NCBI GenBank assembly: GCA_949298505.1
Contig: CASFWW010000057.1
Coordinates: forward strand, 1 to 13,030
Origin: Ornithoclostridium sp949298505
Lineage (GTDB): Bacteria > Bacillota > Clostridia > Christensenellales > UBA3700
Direction of reading: 5' to 3'
Length of the DNA stretch: 13,030 nt
Part shown: positions 1-7,672 of the stretch, one piece after another
Layout: every line of letters starts with the position of its first letter
Position numbering within the stretch: the stretch's first letter is position 1
Made by a program: the position numbers and the translations under genes
The notes under the pieces: generated by a model
The model's input: the letters and a program-made list of their open reading frames with translations, nothing else
Database searches by the model: none
Told to the model about the DNA's origin: nothing

Positions 1-13
1 AAACGAACGGAGC

Positions 14-38
14 GTCACTTTTTCAATACCGGTTAGCA
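14..38 (+). pseudogene. Degenerate tRNA-Thr 3'-half relic, inverted relative to the real tRNA
   Basis: Read on the plus strand, this stretch matches the T-arm and 3' acceptor strand of the tRNA-Thr at 79-154 without gaps, 20 of 25 bases by eye. The identical blocks are GTCAC, TTCAA and the ten bases CCGGTTAGCA. The T-stem no longer pairs, so it cannot be a working tRNA. It sits inverted on the far side of the tRNA terminator. It may be a remnant of an inverted duplication, or the end of a decayed tRNA gene lying mostly outside the window. Confidence 0.45.
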
Positions 39-40
39 CG

Positions 41-73
41 AAAAAAACAGGCACTGTCCGTCTGGACAGTGCC
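41..73 (-). terminator. Intrinsic terminator of tRNA-Thr
   Basis: On the minus strand a perfect ten-base-pair stem (GGCACTGTCC with its complement, tetraloop AGAC) is followed by TG and seven T residues. It begins 5 nt beyond the CCA end of the tRNA, as expected for a single-gene tRNA transcript. Confidence 0.9.
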
Positions 74-78
74 GTAAA

Positions 79-135
<57 letters not shown>

Positions 136-154
<19 letters not shown>

Positions 155-201
155 ATATTTGGATAAATAATATTCGTTTACTGTTGCGACTTTCTGCGTT
201 G
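136..201. repeat. 66-bp direct repeat, copy 1 (tRNA 5' end plus leader)
   Basis: This copy covers the first 19 nt of the functional tRNA-Thr (136-154) and 47 nt of its leader. It matches 322-387 with one mismatch (A at 172, G at 358). The two copies are 186 bp apart. Confidence 0.9.
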
Positions 202-340
202 CGTCCTTGGCAAGGACGTGCGCTTCCCGCCCGCATAAGTCGATTATTGCGCTGTCCGGGCTTTCCGTCAAGCGGTCCGCTCCGCTAAAACGATTATCAA
301 TCGTTTTTCTCTCGCGTCGCGCCTGCTGAGCCATAGCAGC
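202..340 (-). pseudogene. Broken tRNA-Thr relic inside the leader of the functional tRNA
   Basis: Read on the minus strand, 340-322 repeats the first 19 nt of tRNA-Thr (acceptor 5' strand, D-stem 5' strand and part of the D-loop). About 100 nt of unrelated sequence follow, then at 221-202 an anticodon-arm-like block that matches the real one at 18 of 20 bases but would carry anticodon GCC. The T-arm and acceptor 3' strand are missing; the sequence runs directly into leader copy 1. The unrelated part holds a perfect hairpin at 287-307 (nine pairs, three-base loop). It looks like a tRNA copy interrupted in the D-loop and cut after the anticodon arm. A metagenome assembly artefact is the main alternative. 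Confidence 0.6.
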
Positions 341-387
341 ATATTTGGATAAATAATGTTCGTTTACTGTTGCGACTTTCTGCGTTG
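322..387. repeat. 66-bp direct repeat, copy 2 (relic tRNA 5' end plus leader)
   Basis: This is the partner of the repeat at 136-201, with one mismatch. This copy lies next to the promoter, so it is the one directly behind the likely transcription start, while the functional tRNA body is downstream of the other copy. Confidence 0.9.
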
Positions 388-416
388 AGATCTTGCTTTT
401 ACGCGATGTCTAATAT

Positions 417-445
417 ATAATAACCGATTAAAAATCAATTGTCAA
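417..445 (-). promoter_or_regulatory. Sigma-A type promoter for the tRNA-Thr transcript
   Basis: On the minus strand a perfect -35 TTGACA (445-440) is followed by 17 bases and the -10 TATTAT (422-417). The predicted start is near 410. Nothing comparable is seen between the two repeat copies, so the functional tRNA seems to depend on this promoter and on processing of the long leader. Confidence 0.75.
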
Positions 446-579
446 TGTTTTTTACAAACAAAAAATATGCGCTTTCAACGCATTTTGCTTAAGCGCCTGT
501 CTTGTCATCTTGCTGATTTCTCAAGTTTGCGATAATAAGATCAGATAATGTAAAAAATAATTTAAATTTTAAAATTACT
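446..579. other. AT-rich spacer between the divergent tRNA and hydrogenase promoters
   Basis: No gene is visible here. Weak features are a five-pair hairpin (ATGCG/CGCAT) followed by TTTT at about 468-487, and an A/T-only palindrome AATTTTAAAATT at 565-576 just upstream of the hydrogenase -35. The latter has the composition of an UP element. Confidence 0.4.
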
Positions 580-597
580 TTGATATTTTTTTAACGT
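580..597. promoter_or_regulatory. Possible Rex (NADH-sensing repressor) operator
   Basis: The layout TTGATAT, four T, TTAACGT matches the known Rex palindrome (TTGTTAA, four bases, TTAACAA) at 10 of 14 defined positions with the correct spacing. It overlaps the -35 and spacer of the hydrogenase promoter. In Clostridia, Rex is known to repress fermentation and hydrogenase genes when NADH/NAD+ is low. The region is A/T-rich, so a chance match is possible. Confidence 0.35.
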
Positions 598-607
598 ATG
601 ATACAAT
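580..607 (+). promoter_or_regulatory. Promoter of the hydCBA operon
   Basis: The -35 TTGATA (580-585) is followed by a 16-base spacer and the -10 TACAAT (602-607), with an A/T-rich stretch just upstream. The predicted start near 614 gives a leader of about 56 nt before the hydC ATG at 670. Confidence 0.65.
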
Positions 608-620
608 AGATACGTATATG

Positions 621-654
621 ACCCGATATTTTGCCTGTTTAAGGCGCCTCGGGT
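621..654 (+). promoter_or_regulatory. Leader hairpin just upstream of the hydC ribosome binding site
   Basis: The outer stem ACCCGA (621-626) pairs with TCGGGT (649-654) and the inner stem GCCT (633-636) with AGGC (642-645). The hairpin ends three bases before the AAGGAGG site at 658-664, leaving that site unpaired. No T-run follows, so it is not a terminator. It could stabilise the mRNA or modulate translation. Confidence 0.45.
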
Positions 655-669
655 ATTAAGGAGGTTATA

Positions 670-1167
670 ATGGATAAAAATTCTGCGTTCCACGGCACTG
701 CCGAACAGAAAGCGCGGCTTCTCGCTGTCATTGAAGAATCCCGCTCTACGCCCGGCTGTCTGATGCACGTTTTGCAGGAAGCACAGGGCATCTACGGCTA
801 TCTGCCCATCGAAGTTCAGACGATCATCGCCGAAGGTCTGGGCATTTCCCTTTCCGAAGTTTACGGCGTTGCGACTTTCTATTCTCAGTTCTCTCTGAAA
901 CCGAAGGGAAAGCACCGCATCAGCGTATGTCTGGGCACGGCATGCTACGTCAAAGGTTCAGACAAGATCCTGACGGAAGTGGAAAAGCAACTGGGCATCA
1001 AATGCGGCGAATGTACCGAAGACGGCATGTTCTCTATTGACAGCTGTCGTTGCGTAGGAGCTTGTGGTCTCGCGCCCGTCATGATGGTGGACGAAGAGGT
1101 TTACGGCAGACTCAAACCCGAAATGGTAAAAGAAATTCTCGATAAATACAGGGGGGATAAGAAATGA
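670..1167 (+). CDS. hydC: NADH-dependent [FeFe]-hydrogenase subunit HydC (NuoE-like, [2Fe-2S])
   Basis: The 165-residue product belongs to the 24-kDa NuoE/HndA family. It has an N-terminal helical part (about 1-75) and a thioredoxin-like [2Fe-2S] domain (about 80-160). The four cluster ligands appear as C87-x4-C92 and C128-x3-C132, in the contexts CLGTAC and CVGACG. It should relay electrons between the flavin subunit HydB and the hydrogenase subunit HydA in a cytoplasmic complex. The start is secure: AAGGAGG at 658-664 lies five bases before ATG. The stop overlaps the hydB start (ATGA), indicating translational coupling. Length is normal for the family. The alternative name is hndA, from the NADP-reducing hydrogenase operon. 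Family assignment is firm; the trimeric complex is inferred from the operon. Confidence 0.95.
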   Translation: MDKNSAFHGTAEQKARLLAVIEESRSTPGCLMHVLQEAQGIYGYLPIEVQTIIAEGLGISLSEVYGVATFYSQFSLKPKGKHRISVCLGTACYVKGSDKILTEVEKQLGIKCGECTEDGMFSIDSCRCVGACGLAPVMMVDEEVYGRLKPEMVKEILDKYRGDKK

Positions 1168-3056
1168 CGAACGCTCAGCTCGACGAAATACGCGAAAAGA
1201 AAAAGGACCTGATACGCGTTCGCCGCGTTATCAAGGAAGAAGGAGAAAAACTGGCGGCTAAGACAGGCTACCGCAAACAGGTGCTCGTCTGCGGCGGTAC
1301 AGGCTGTACGTCTTCTCACTCAATGCAGGTCATAGCTCAGCTGGAACAGTCTTTGAAAGAGCTGAACATAGACGACATCCTCGTCGTAAAGACAGGTTGC
1401 TTCGGTCTGTGCGCGCTGGGTCCGATCATGATAGTTTACCCCGAAGGCGCTTTCTATGCGCAGATGACGCCCGAACACGTAAAGACTGTCGCTGAAAAGC
1501 ACCTCGTCAAGGGCGGCGAAATAGTCAAAGAACTGCTCTACCAGGGCACGGTATCCGCAGACGGAAGCATAATCCCGTTCGCAGAAACTCCGTTCTACAA
1601 GAAGCAGATGAGAATTGCGCTGAGAAACTGCGGCGTTATCGCCCCCGAAGACATCGAAGAAGCGATCGGCGCGGGCGATTATGAAGCGCTTGAAAAAGTT
1701 CTCAGGGAAATGACCCCGGACGACGTAATCAACGAAATGCTCGCCAGCGGTCTCAGAGGACGCGGCGGCGCAGGCTTCCCCACCGGAAGAAAGTGGTCTT
1801 TTGCGAAAGCGTCTCAGGGCAACGTCAAATACGTCTGCTGCAACGCCGACGAAGGCGACCCGGGCGCGTTCATGGACCGTTCCGTGCTCGAAGGCGACCC
1901 GCACTGCGTGCTTGAAGCTATGGCGATCGCGGGATATGCGATCGGCTCCAACCACGGTTTCATCTACGTCCGCGCGGAATACCCCGTTGCCGTTCAACGT
2001 CTCAAGATAGCGATAAAGCAGGCGCGCGAGTACGGGCTTCTCGGCAAGAACATCCTCGGCTCCGGCTTCGACTTTGACATAGAGATACGTCTCGGCGCAG
2101 GCGCGTTCGTCTGCGGCGAAGAAACCGCGCTGATGACCAGCATAGAAGGTCACCGCGGCGAACCCCGTCCCCGTCCTCCGTTCCCTGCCGTCAAAGGCTT
2201 GTTCGGAAAGCCGACGATACTCAACAACGTTGAGACCTGGGCAAACATCAACCCGATCATCATGAACGGCGCGGCATGGTTCTCCTCGATAGGTACCCCG
2301 ACTTCTTCGGGCACAAAGGTCTTTGCTCTTGGCGGAAAGATCACCAACGTCGGTCTCGTCGAAGTGCCGATGGGCACTACCCTGCGCGAGATAGTGGAAG
2401 AAATAGGCGGCGGCATCCCGAACGGTAAGAAATTCAAGGCGGCTCAGACAGGCGGTCCGTCGGGCGGCTGTATCCCTGCGGAATGTATTGACACTCCGAT
2501 AGATTACGACAGCCTTCTCGCGATCGGCTCCATGATGGGCAGCGGCGGTATGATAATCCTGGACGAAGACACCTGTATGGTGGACATCTCCAAGTTCTAC
2601 CTGGAATTTACGGCGGACGAATCGTGCGGAAAGTGCACCCCCTGCCGTATAGGAACCAAACGTCTGCTCCAGCTTCTGACAAAGATCACCGAAGGCAAGG
2701 GCGAACCCGAGGACCTCGTAAAGATCGAGGAACTTGCAAATCACATGAAACAGTCTTCTCTGTGCGCTCTCGGTCAGTCTGCACCCAACCCGGTGCTCTC
2801 CACCCTGCGCTACTTCAGAAAAGAATACGAAGCGCACATCAACGACAAGATTTGCCCTGCCGGTGTTTGTAAAGCGCTGTTTACATACCATATCATCCCC
2901 GACAAGTGCAAAGGCTGTACGCTGTGCGCGAGGAACTGCCCCGTAAAGGCGATCAGCGGCGAAGTCAAGAAACCGCACGTCATCGACACGTCAAAGTGCG
3001 TAAAGTGCGGGCTGTGTATCGCAAACTGCAAATTCGGCGCGATAGAGAGAAAGTGA
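1164..3056 (+). CDS. hydB: NADH-dependent [FeFe]-hydrogenase subunit HydB (NuoF-like flavoprotein)
   Basis: The 630-residue product is the NADH-oxidising, FMN-binding subunit. Domains in order: a thioredoxin-like [2Fe-2S] domain (about 35-125) with C43, C48, C79 and C83; the NuoF core with the glycine-rich FMN/NADH motif GRGGAGFPTG at 199-208; a [4Fe-4S] site with C488-x2-C491-x2-C494 and C534; and a C-terminal two-cluster ferredoxin domain with C582/585/588/592 and C612/615/618/622. This layout matches HydB/HndC of trimeric hydrogenases rather than NuoF of complex I, which lacks both terminal additions. The likely role is hydride exchange with NAD(H) at FMN, the proposed site of electron bifurcation or confurcation with ferredoxin. 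AGGGGGG at 1150-1156 precedes the start, which overlaps the hydC stop. A pair C564/C569 near the C-terminal domain may bind another metal site. Confidence 0.95.
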   Translation: MTNAQLDEIREKKKDLIRVRRVIKEEGEKLAAKTGYRKQVLVCGGTGCTSSHSMQVIAQLEQSLKELNIDDILVVKTGCFGLCALGPIMIVYPEGAFYAQMTPEHVKTVAEKHLVKGGEIVKELLYQGTVSADGSIIPFAETPFYKKQMRIALRNCGVIAPEDIEEAIGAGDYEALEKVLREMTPDDVINEMLASGLRGRGGAGFPTGRKWSFAKASQGNVKYVCCNADEGDPGAFMDRSVLEGDPHCVLEAMAIAGYAIGSNHGFIYVRAEYPVAVQRLKIAIKQAREYGLLGKNILGSGFDFDIEIRLGAGAFVCGEETALMTSIEGHRGEPRPRPPFPAVKGLFGKPTILNNVETWANINPIIMNGAAWFSSIGTPTSSGTKVFALGGKITNVGLVEVPMGTTLREIVEEIGGGIPNGKKFKAAQTGGPSGGCIPAECIDTPIDYDSLLAIGSMMGSGGMIILDEDTCMVDISKFYLEFTADESCGKCTPCRIGTKRLLQLLTKITEGKGEPEDLVKIEELANHMKQSSLCALGQSAPNPVLSTLRYFRKEYEAHINDKICPAGVCKALFTYHIIPDKCKGCTLCARNCPVKAISGEVKKPHVIDTSKCVKCGLCIANCKFGAIERK

Positions 3057-3066
3057 GGTGGAGAAA

Positions 3067-4791
3067 ATGGAAAAAATGGTCAATCTTAAAATAAACGGAA
3101 TATCCGTCACGGTACCCGAAGGAACGACTATCCTTCAGGCGGCGAGAAAAGCTCACATCGAGATCCCCACGCTCTGCTTCCTCAAGGACGTAAGCTGCGC
3201 AGGCTCCTGCCGTATGTGCGTGGTCGAGGCGACCGGCGCGCGCGGTCTCGTTGCCGCATGCGTTTACCCGGTGGCGGAAGGCATGGAAGTCAGAACGAAC
3301 ACCGAAAAGTGCCGTCGTTCCCGCAAAATGACTCTCGAGCTTTTCCTCAGCAAACACAAGAAAAAGTGTCTGTCCTGCGAACGTAACCACAACTGCGAGC
3401 TTCAGAAGCTCTCCCTCGGTTACAGCGTGGACGAAGACAGATTCAAGGGCGAAGACTTCGTACTCCCGATCGACTTGTCCACTCCGTATGTCGTGCGCGA
3501 CAACGACAAGTGCATCAACTGCATGCGCTGCGTTGCGGCTTGCCGCAAACAGCACGTCAACGCGATAGGACCCATCGGCAGAGGCTTCAACGTGCATATA
3601 GGCAGCGCGTTCGACCGTCCTCTTTCCGAGTCTCCGTGCGTAGGCTGCGGTCAGTGTATCGTAGCGTGCCCCGTCGGAGCGCTCAGTGAAAATTCAACGG
3701 TCGACGAAGTATGGGCGGCTCTCGGCGACGATTCCAAGAAAGTCGTCTTCTTCACCGCTCCTTCCATCCGCGCCACTCTCGGCGAAGCGTTCGATATGCC
3801 GATCGGCACGAACGTTGAAGGGAAAATGGTGGCGGCGATCAGACGTCTCAACCCGTACGCCGTATTCAATATGGATGTGACGGCTGACCTGACGATCATG
3901 GAAGAAGCGAGCGAACTCATCAACCGTATCAAGACGAACAAGCCCATGCCGATGTTTACTTCGTGTTGCCCCGCATGGATCAAGTTCGTGGAACAGACTT
4001 ATCCCGAATTTATCCCCAACGTCTCAACCTGCAAATCACCGCAGCAGATGTTCGGCGCGCTTCTCAAAAGCTATTGGTGCGAAAAGCACGGCATAGACCC
4101 CCAGAACCTCTATGTGGTCAGCGTTATCCCCTGCACCGCCAAAAAGTACGAGTGCAAACGTGAACAGATGCCCGGCGACGTGGACGCGGCTATCACGACG
4201 AGAGAACTCGCTCGCATGATCAAGACCGCAGGCATCAAGTTCAACGAACTTCCCGACGAAGAATTCGACAACCCGTTCGCTACGGCTTCGGGCGCAGGCA
4301 CGATATTCGGCGCGACCGGCGGCGTTATGGAAGCGGCTTTGAGAACGGCGGCGCATATGCTCGACGGCAACTTCGAAGTGCTCGATTTCTTCGCGGTACG
4401 CGGCACTCAGCCGATAAAGGAAGCGACCTACCTCGTTGCGGGACATACCCTGCGCGTAGCGGTCACTTCTGGTCTTGAAAACGCGCGCACCCTGCTCGAA
4501 TCAATCAAATCGGGCGCTAAAAAATACGATTTCGTTGAGATCATGGCATGCCCCGGCGGTTGTGTGAACGGCGGCGGTCAGCCCACCCTCTCCGACAGCG
4601 TACGCAACAGCGTGGAACTCAGAGACGCCCGCGCGAAAGCGCTATATACCAGCGACGTTCAGAACAGTCTGCGCAGATCTGCCGACTCTCCCGTCATGGA
4701 CGTGCTGTACGACGAGTTCTTCGGCTTCCCCAACAGCCACAAGGCTCACGAGATACTGCATACGTCATACAAGGAAAACAAAAAGCTGTGA
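3067..4791 (+). CDS. hydA: NADH-dependent [FeFe]-hydrogenase catalytic subunit HydA
   Basis: The 574-residue product carries the H-cluster. An N-terminal plant-type [2Fe-2S] domain has C37, C48, C51 and C65. A His-ligated [4Fe-4S] site has H97, C101, C104 and C110. Two ferredoxin-type [4Fe-4S] sites follow (C149/152/155/159 and C191/194/197/201). The H-cluster domain has TSCCPAW at 298-304 (proton-relay C300, ligand C301), IPCTAKK around C356, and MACPGGC with C495 and C499. The C-terminal small-subunit-like tail ends in SHKAHEILH. It lacks the extra C-terminal [2Fe-2S] domain of Thermotoga HydA. An in-frame GTG at 3058 is possible, but GAGGTG at 3055-3060 fits the ATG at 3067 better. The L2 motif has Ile354 where Met is usual (Met353 of Clostridium pasteurianum CpI). 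It is the last gene of the operon, ten bases after hydB. Confidence 0.95.
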   Translation: MEKMVNLKINGISVTVPEGTTILQAARKAHIEIPTLCFLKDVSCAGSCRMCVVEATGARGLVAACVYPVAEGMEVRTNTEKCRRSRKMTLELFLSKHKKKCLSCERNHNCELQKLSLGYSVDEDRFKGEDFVLPIDLSTPYVVRDNDKCINCMRCVAACRKQHVNAIGPIGRGFNVHIGSAFDRPLSESPCVGCGQCIVACPVGALSENSTVDEVWAALGDDSKKVVFFTAPSIRATLGEAFDMPIGTNVEGKMVAAIRRLNPYAVFNMDVTADLTIMEEASELINRIKTNKPMPMFTSCCPAWIKFVEQTYPEFIPNVSTCKSPQQMFGALLKSYWCEKHGIDPQNLYVVSVIPCTAKKYECKREQMPGDVDAAITTRELARMIKTAGIKFNELPDEEFDNPFATASGAGTIFGATGGVMEAALRTAAHMLDGNFEVLDFFAVRGTQPIKEATYLVAGHTLRVAVTSGLENARTLLESIKSGAKKYDFVEIMACPGGCVNGGGQPTLSDSVRNSVELRDARAKALYTSDVQNSLRRSADSPVMDVLYDEFFGFPNSHKAHEILHTSYKENKKL

Positions 4792-4814
4792 TCACAGCAA
4801 TGATCAAACTCTTT

Positions 4815-4841
4815 GCCCTGCCGCAAGGCAGGGCTTTTTTT
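4815..4841 (+). terminator. Intrinsic terminator of the hydCBA operon
   Basis: A perfect eight-pair stem (GCCCTGCC / GGCAGGGC) with a GCAA tetraloop is followed by seven T residues, starting 23 bases after the hydA stop. Confidence 0.95.
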
Positions 4842-4924
4842 GCGAGATCTGATAGCCGAAGACATTGCAACGTCCTGACAAAAATCAAATCTTTTACAAA
4901 AAATGACAAAAATTCACTGCCGTT

Positions 4925-4958
4925 TTTAACGGACTTTTCATTTTTCCGCCCGTATAAT
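4925..4958 (+). promoter_or_regulatory. Promoter of the beta-helix lipoprotein gene
   Basis: A perfect -10 TATAAT lies at 4953-4958, 28 bases before the ATG; the -35 is poor (TTTAAC or CGGACT region). Further upstream the ten bases TGACAAAAAT occur twice, at 4876-4885 and 4904-4913, 28 bases apart. They could be activator sites or faint relatives of the TGNCAAAA block in the element at 7712-7750. Confidence 0.55.
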
Positions 4959-4986
4959 TAGTTATAAAATTTCAGGCGGAACGACT

Positions 4987-6636
4987 ATGAAAAAAATCCT
5001 TTTATCCATTGTTGCAATAATTACAGCGGCAACGCTTCTCGGAGTTACGGCATGCTCGTCTGTTTCTGACGACTACGAAAACCCCGGAGACAAACTCGGC
5101 GGCGGACAGGTGGTGACCGGAACTGCCGACTCGTACGATTCCTCCGCGATTTCCGACCGTGTAGAAAGCGCGGACACAACGGTCATCGGAAACGGCGACG
5201 TCGTCACCTATGACAAAGAAACGTGCACTGCCGTCAATCTCTCCTCTCTGAGCGGAGACTACCTTGTCATTCAAAGCGGCGACTACGTATTTACCGGCTC
5301 GACGACTTACTCGATAATACTTTCGACCAAAGGCATCGACGTCCATCTGTTCTTTGAAAACGCTACCTTCGACAGCATTTTCTCGGACGGCAAACCCTCG
5401 TCTACCGTGATCACGCTGACAGGTGAAATACCGCGACGGGACTTGCCGCCGACGAAAACGATGACGCCAAAGGCACGCTGTACGTAAAGAACGACTGCGT
5501 GATCAACGGCAGCGGCTCGCTGACGGTTGCCAGCGCGGTCAAGAACGCGGTGCACTGCACCGGTGCGCTCAAAGTTTCAGGAGCGACGCTCTGTCTCAAC
5601 GCATACAAACACGCGCTAAGAGGCAACGACGCGGTGGTACTTATAAACGCATCGATAAGTGCAATAACAAACACGGGCGACGGAATTCAGACGGATAACG
5701 AAAACGACGATCCTGACAAAGATACGTCTACGTCGAAGACAGCGTCCTCGATATCACCGCCGGCGACGACGGCATACAGGCGGCTACGTTCGTGCACATA
5801 CTGAGCGGCACGATCGACATCACGACGAACGGCGGCGCGCCGTCAAAAATAACCGAGACCTCGTCCGACAACGCGGACGGCAAAGGGATCAAGGCAGGCA
5901 CGATAGAATACGCGGTAGCCGACGAAGACCTATCAGCCGAACTCGCAAAAGGAGACCGTGAAGATACCGGAGAGGACGAAGACGGCATGAGCATTGTAGA
6001 GATCCTCGACTACGACTATTACTCGATAATTATAGACGGCGGCACGATCGCTGTAAATTCCAACGACGACGCGATACACTCTGACGGCGATATGATAATC
6101 AACGGCGGCACCATCGTCGTCAACAACTGCTACGAAGGCATAGAAAGCGCAAAATCGAGATCAACGACGGAGACATCAAAGTGACCGCAGCCGACGACGG
6201 GATAAACGCTGCCGACGGAACGAAGAACGCCGTCAACGTCTCCAATTCAAACTGCTACATTCTTATAAACGGCGGCACACTGGCTGCCGTCGGCTCTTCG
6301 GGTATGGTCGAAACACCGGGTTCCAACTCTGCGCAATGCGTGATCAGTTACGCGACAAACTCTACTGTTTCCACGGGGAGCAAGATAGAACTGAAGGATC
6401 AGGACGGCGAAGTGCTGATCTCGTTCACTACTTCCAAATCTTTCCAGTCAGCGATCCTTTCCTGTGAGGGCATTGAAAAAGGCGAAACGTATTACCTCTT
6501 CATCAATGACACTCAGGTAAAGAGTTTCCTGATCTCGTCGACGATAACCTCCGTCGGCACCCAGTCTGCCGGCGGAGACAAAGCTCCGGGCGGAGACTGG
6601 GGCTTCAATCCCGGCGGGATCGGCGGCAGACGCTGA
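4987..6636 (+). pseudogene. Carbohydrate-binding beta-helix lipoprotein (Cthe_2159-like), three frameshifts
   Basis: One gene is split by three single-base losses. The ATG at 4987 (site AGGCGGA at 4974-4980) gives a lipoprotein signal peptide with lipobox VTAC (Cys23). The frame shifts near 5426-5428 (GAAATACC where GAAAATACC restores it), near 5721-5726 (after GATAC), and at 6151-6154 (AAAA where AAAAA restores it). Each shift is one base missing, so the last segment returns to the original frame and ends at 6636. The repaired protein would be about 550 residues. Its repeats of the type INGGT/IDGGT, DDGI and YEGIES are typical of the right-handed beta-helix Cthe_2159 family (DUF4353), surface proteins that bind acidic polysaccharide and calcium. 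At least two losses are in A-runs, so sequencing error is possible, although every other gene in the window is intact. If the deletions are real, the product would stop at 5487 (166 residues). Confidence 0.8.
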
Positions 6637-6657
6637 ATAAATTTTCTTTCCTTTTTC

Positions 6658-6692
6658 CGCGTTCCCGCAGACGTTTACGGGAACGCGTTTTT
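6658..6692 (+). terminator. Intrinsic terminator after the beta-helix gene
   Basis: A perfect ten-pair stem (CGCGTTCCCG / CGGGAACGCG) with a ten-base loop is followed by five T residues, 21 bases after the stop codon. Confidence 0.92.
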
Positions 6693-6850
6693 ATGCCTTG
6701 CAGATCGTCCGGCATCGTCAAATCCGCGCTCACCGATGAGGCGACGCCGGGCGCGTTTAAAAATTGACACCCTTTTTTCACTGAAAAGCGTATTAAAATC
6801 ACGCCTTGCTACACATTTTGCCTGATTAATAAAAATTTTCGTCATCTGTC

Positions 6851-6879
6851 TTGCTTAGCCGGCTGACCTTATGTATAAT
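6851..6879 (+). promoter_or_regulatory. Promoter of the membrane protein gene
   Basis: TTGCTT (6851-6856), a 17-base spacer and a perfect TATAAT (6874-6879) lie 35 bases before the ATG at 6915. Confidence 0.75.
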
Positions 6880-6914
6880 AAACGTATGAGCGTTATGTTC
6901 AACGGGAGAAAACT

Positions 6915-7484
6915 ATGACGGCGGAAAGCAAGAAGAAAATCATTCAGGCGGTTATGATAACCGTTGCGGCAGGTCTCAATGTCTGGGGACTGCTGACCCT
7001 CGCCCAGACTACGGGTGCAGACGTCGGACTGACTTATATCAGCAATATACCCAACCTGATCGCGCGGTACGTTATCGTCGTGGTGACAATGGCGGCGGGC
7101 ATAATGCTGATGAGCGCGGCGGCAGGCACCTTTAAAGGAAAGGTCAAGAACGTGTTCTCTATCGCAGTCTGCGTTTACAGCACGATATTGACAATACCCC
7201 TCTTCCTCGCGTTTATACTGTGCATACCGATAGCGGCGGGCGCGACCTTCCCAGAATTTATCGACGCAATGGTACGCGACATCTGCTACTCTTTCCAGGA
7301 TATCTTCGGCAAGGGCTGGCTGCAATATCTGATATACGTCCTCGGCACGATAATGGGCGCGATATTCCTCGCCGTACCCATCCTTTCCACATACTTCACG
7401 GTCAAGGACATCGACCTGATCGCGCTTATAAAATCTAAAGCGGGCAAGAAAAAAGAAAGCGGGGACTCTTCGTCTGAAGACTGA
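6915..7484 (+). CDS. Small integral membrane protein, unknown function
   Basis: I do not recognise a family for this 189-residue protein. It has a lysine-rich N-terminus and hydrophobic stretches at about 10-30, 49-71, 78-110 (long enough for one or two passes) and 135-161, so four or five membrane segments. It ends in a charged tail with a Lys cluster followed by an Asp/Ser/Glu-rich end (about 173-189), probably cytoplasmic. No catalytic motif or metal-binding cluster is visible. GGGAG at 6904-6908 supports the start. It has its own promoter and terminator, so it appears to be a single-gene unit, not part of the neighbouring sigma operon. Confidence 0.85.
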   Translation: MTAESKKKIIQAVMITVAAGLNVWGLLTLAQTTGADVGLTYISNIPNLIARYVIVVVTMAAGIMLMSAAAGTFKGKVKNVFSIAVCVYSTILTIPLFLAFILCIPIAAGATFPEFIDAMVRDICYSFQDIFGKGWLQYLIYVLGTIMGAIFLAVPILSTYFTVKDIDLIALIKSKAGKKKESGDSSSED

Positions 7485-7512
7485 TTTTTCCGCATTGAAC
7501 GTTGAACTTCCG

Positions 7513-7537
7513 AACGCGCCTTCCAGGGCGCGTTTTT
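7513..7537 (+). terminator. Intrinsic terminator after the membrane protein gene
   Basis: An eight-pair stem (AACGCGCC / GGCGCGTT) with a six-base loop ends in a run of five T residues, 28 bases after the stop codon. Confidence 0.92.
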
Positions 7538-7672
7538 CGTTTTCGGAAAACCGCCGCAGTTGCCGCATGCGACCGGTGCGCCGCAGATCGCACGGCGTCG
7601 CCCCGTATTCTCTCCTCTGAACGGAAAAGCCGCATCCGTCGCAAAAAAACGTAAACCGCGTTTTAAACTCTC
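7538..7672. other. Spacer with no recognisable gene
   Basis: GC-rich sequence with a few short imperfect hairpins (for example GTGCG/CGCAC near 7575-7592). No reading frame with a ribosome binding site and no known RNA motif are seen. Confidence 0.5.

Noticed and set aside
468..487. Short hairpin followed by TTTT in the tRNA-hydrogenase spacer
   Set aside because: It has only five pairs and no gene ends into it on the plus strand within the window; not convincing as a terminator.
867..879. Thirteen bases GTTGCGACTTTCT in hydC identical to part of the tRNA leader repeat
   Set aside because: It is short, lies within a conserved coding segment (GVATFY) and has no further flanking similarity; judged coincidence.
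1320..2978. Open frame of 552 codons on the minus strand opposite hydB
   Set aside because: It mirrors the strongly biased codons of hydB, has no ribosome binding site and no recognisable protein family; hydB itself is certain.
2980..3597. Open frame of 205 codons on the minus strand opposite hydA
   Set aside because: It is a shadow of hydA, with no start site and no family resemblance.
6764..6796. TTGACA followed by TATTAA upstream of the membrane protein gene
   Set aside because: The spacer is 21 bases, too long for a normal promoter; the TTGCTT/TATAAT pair at 6851-6879 with a 17-base spacer is far better.
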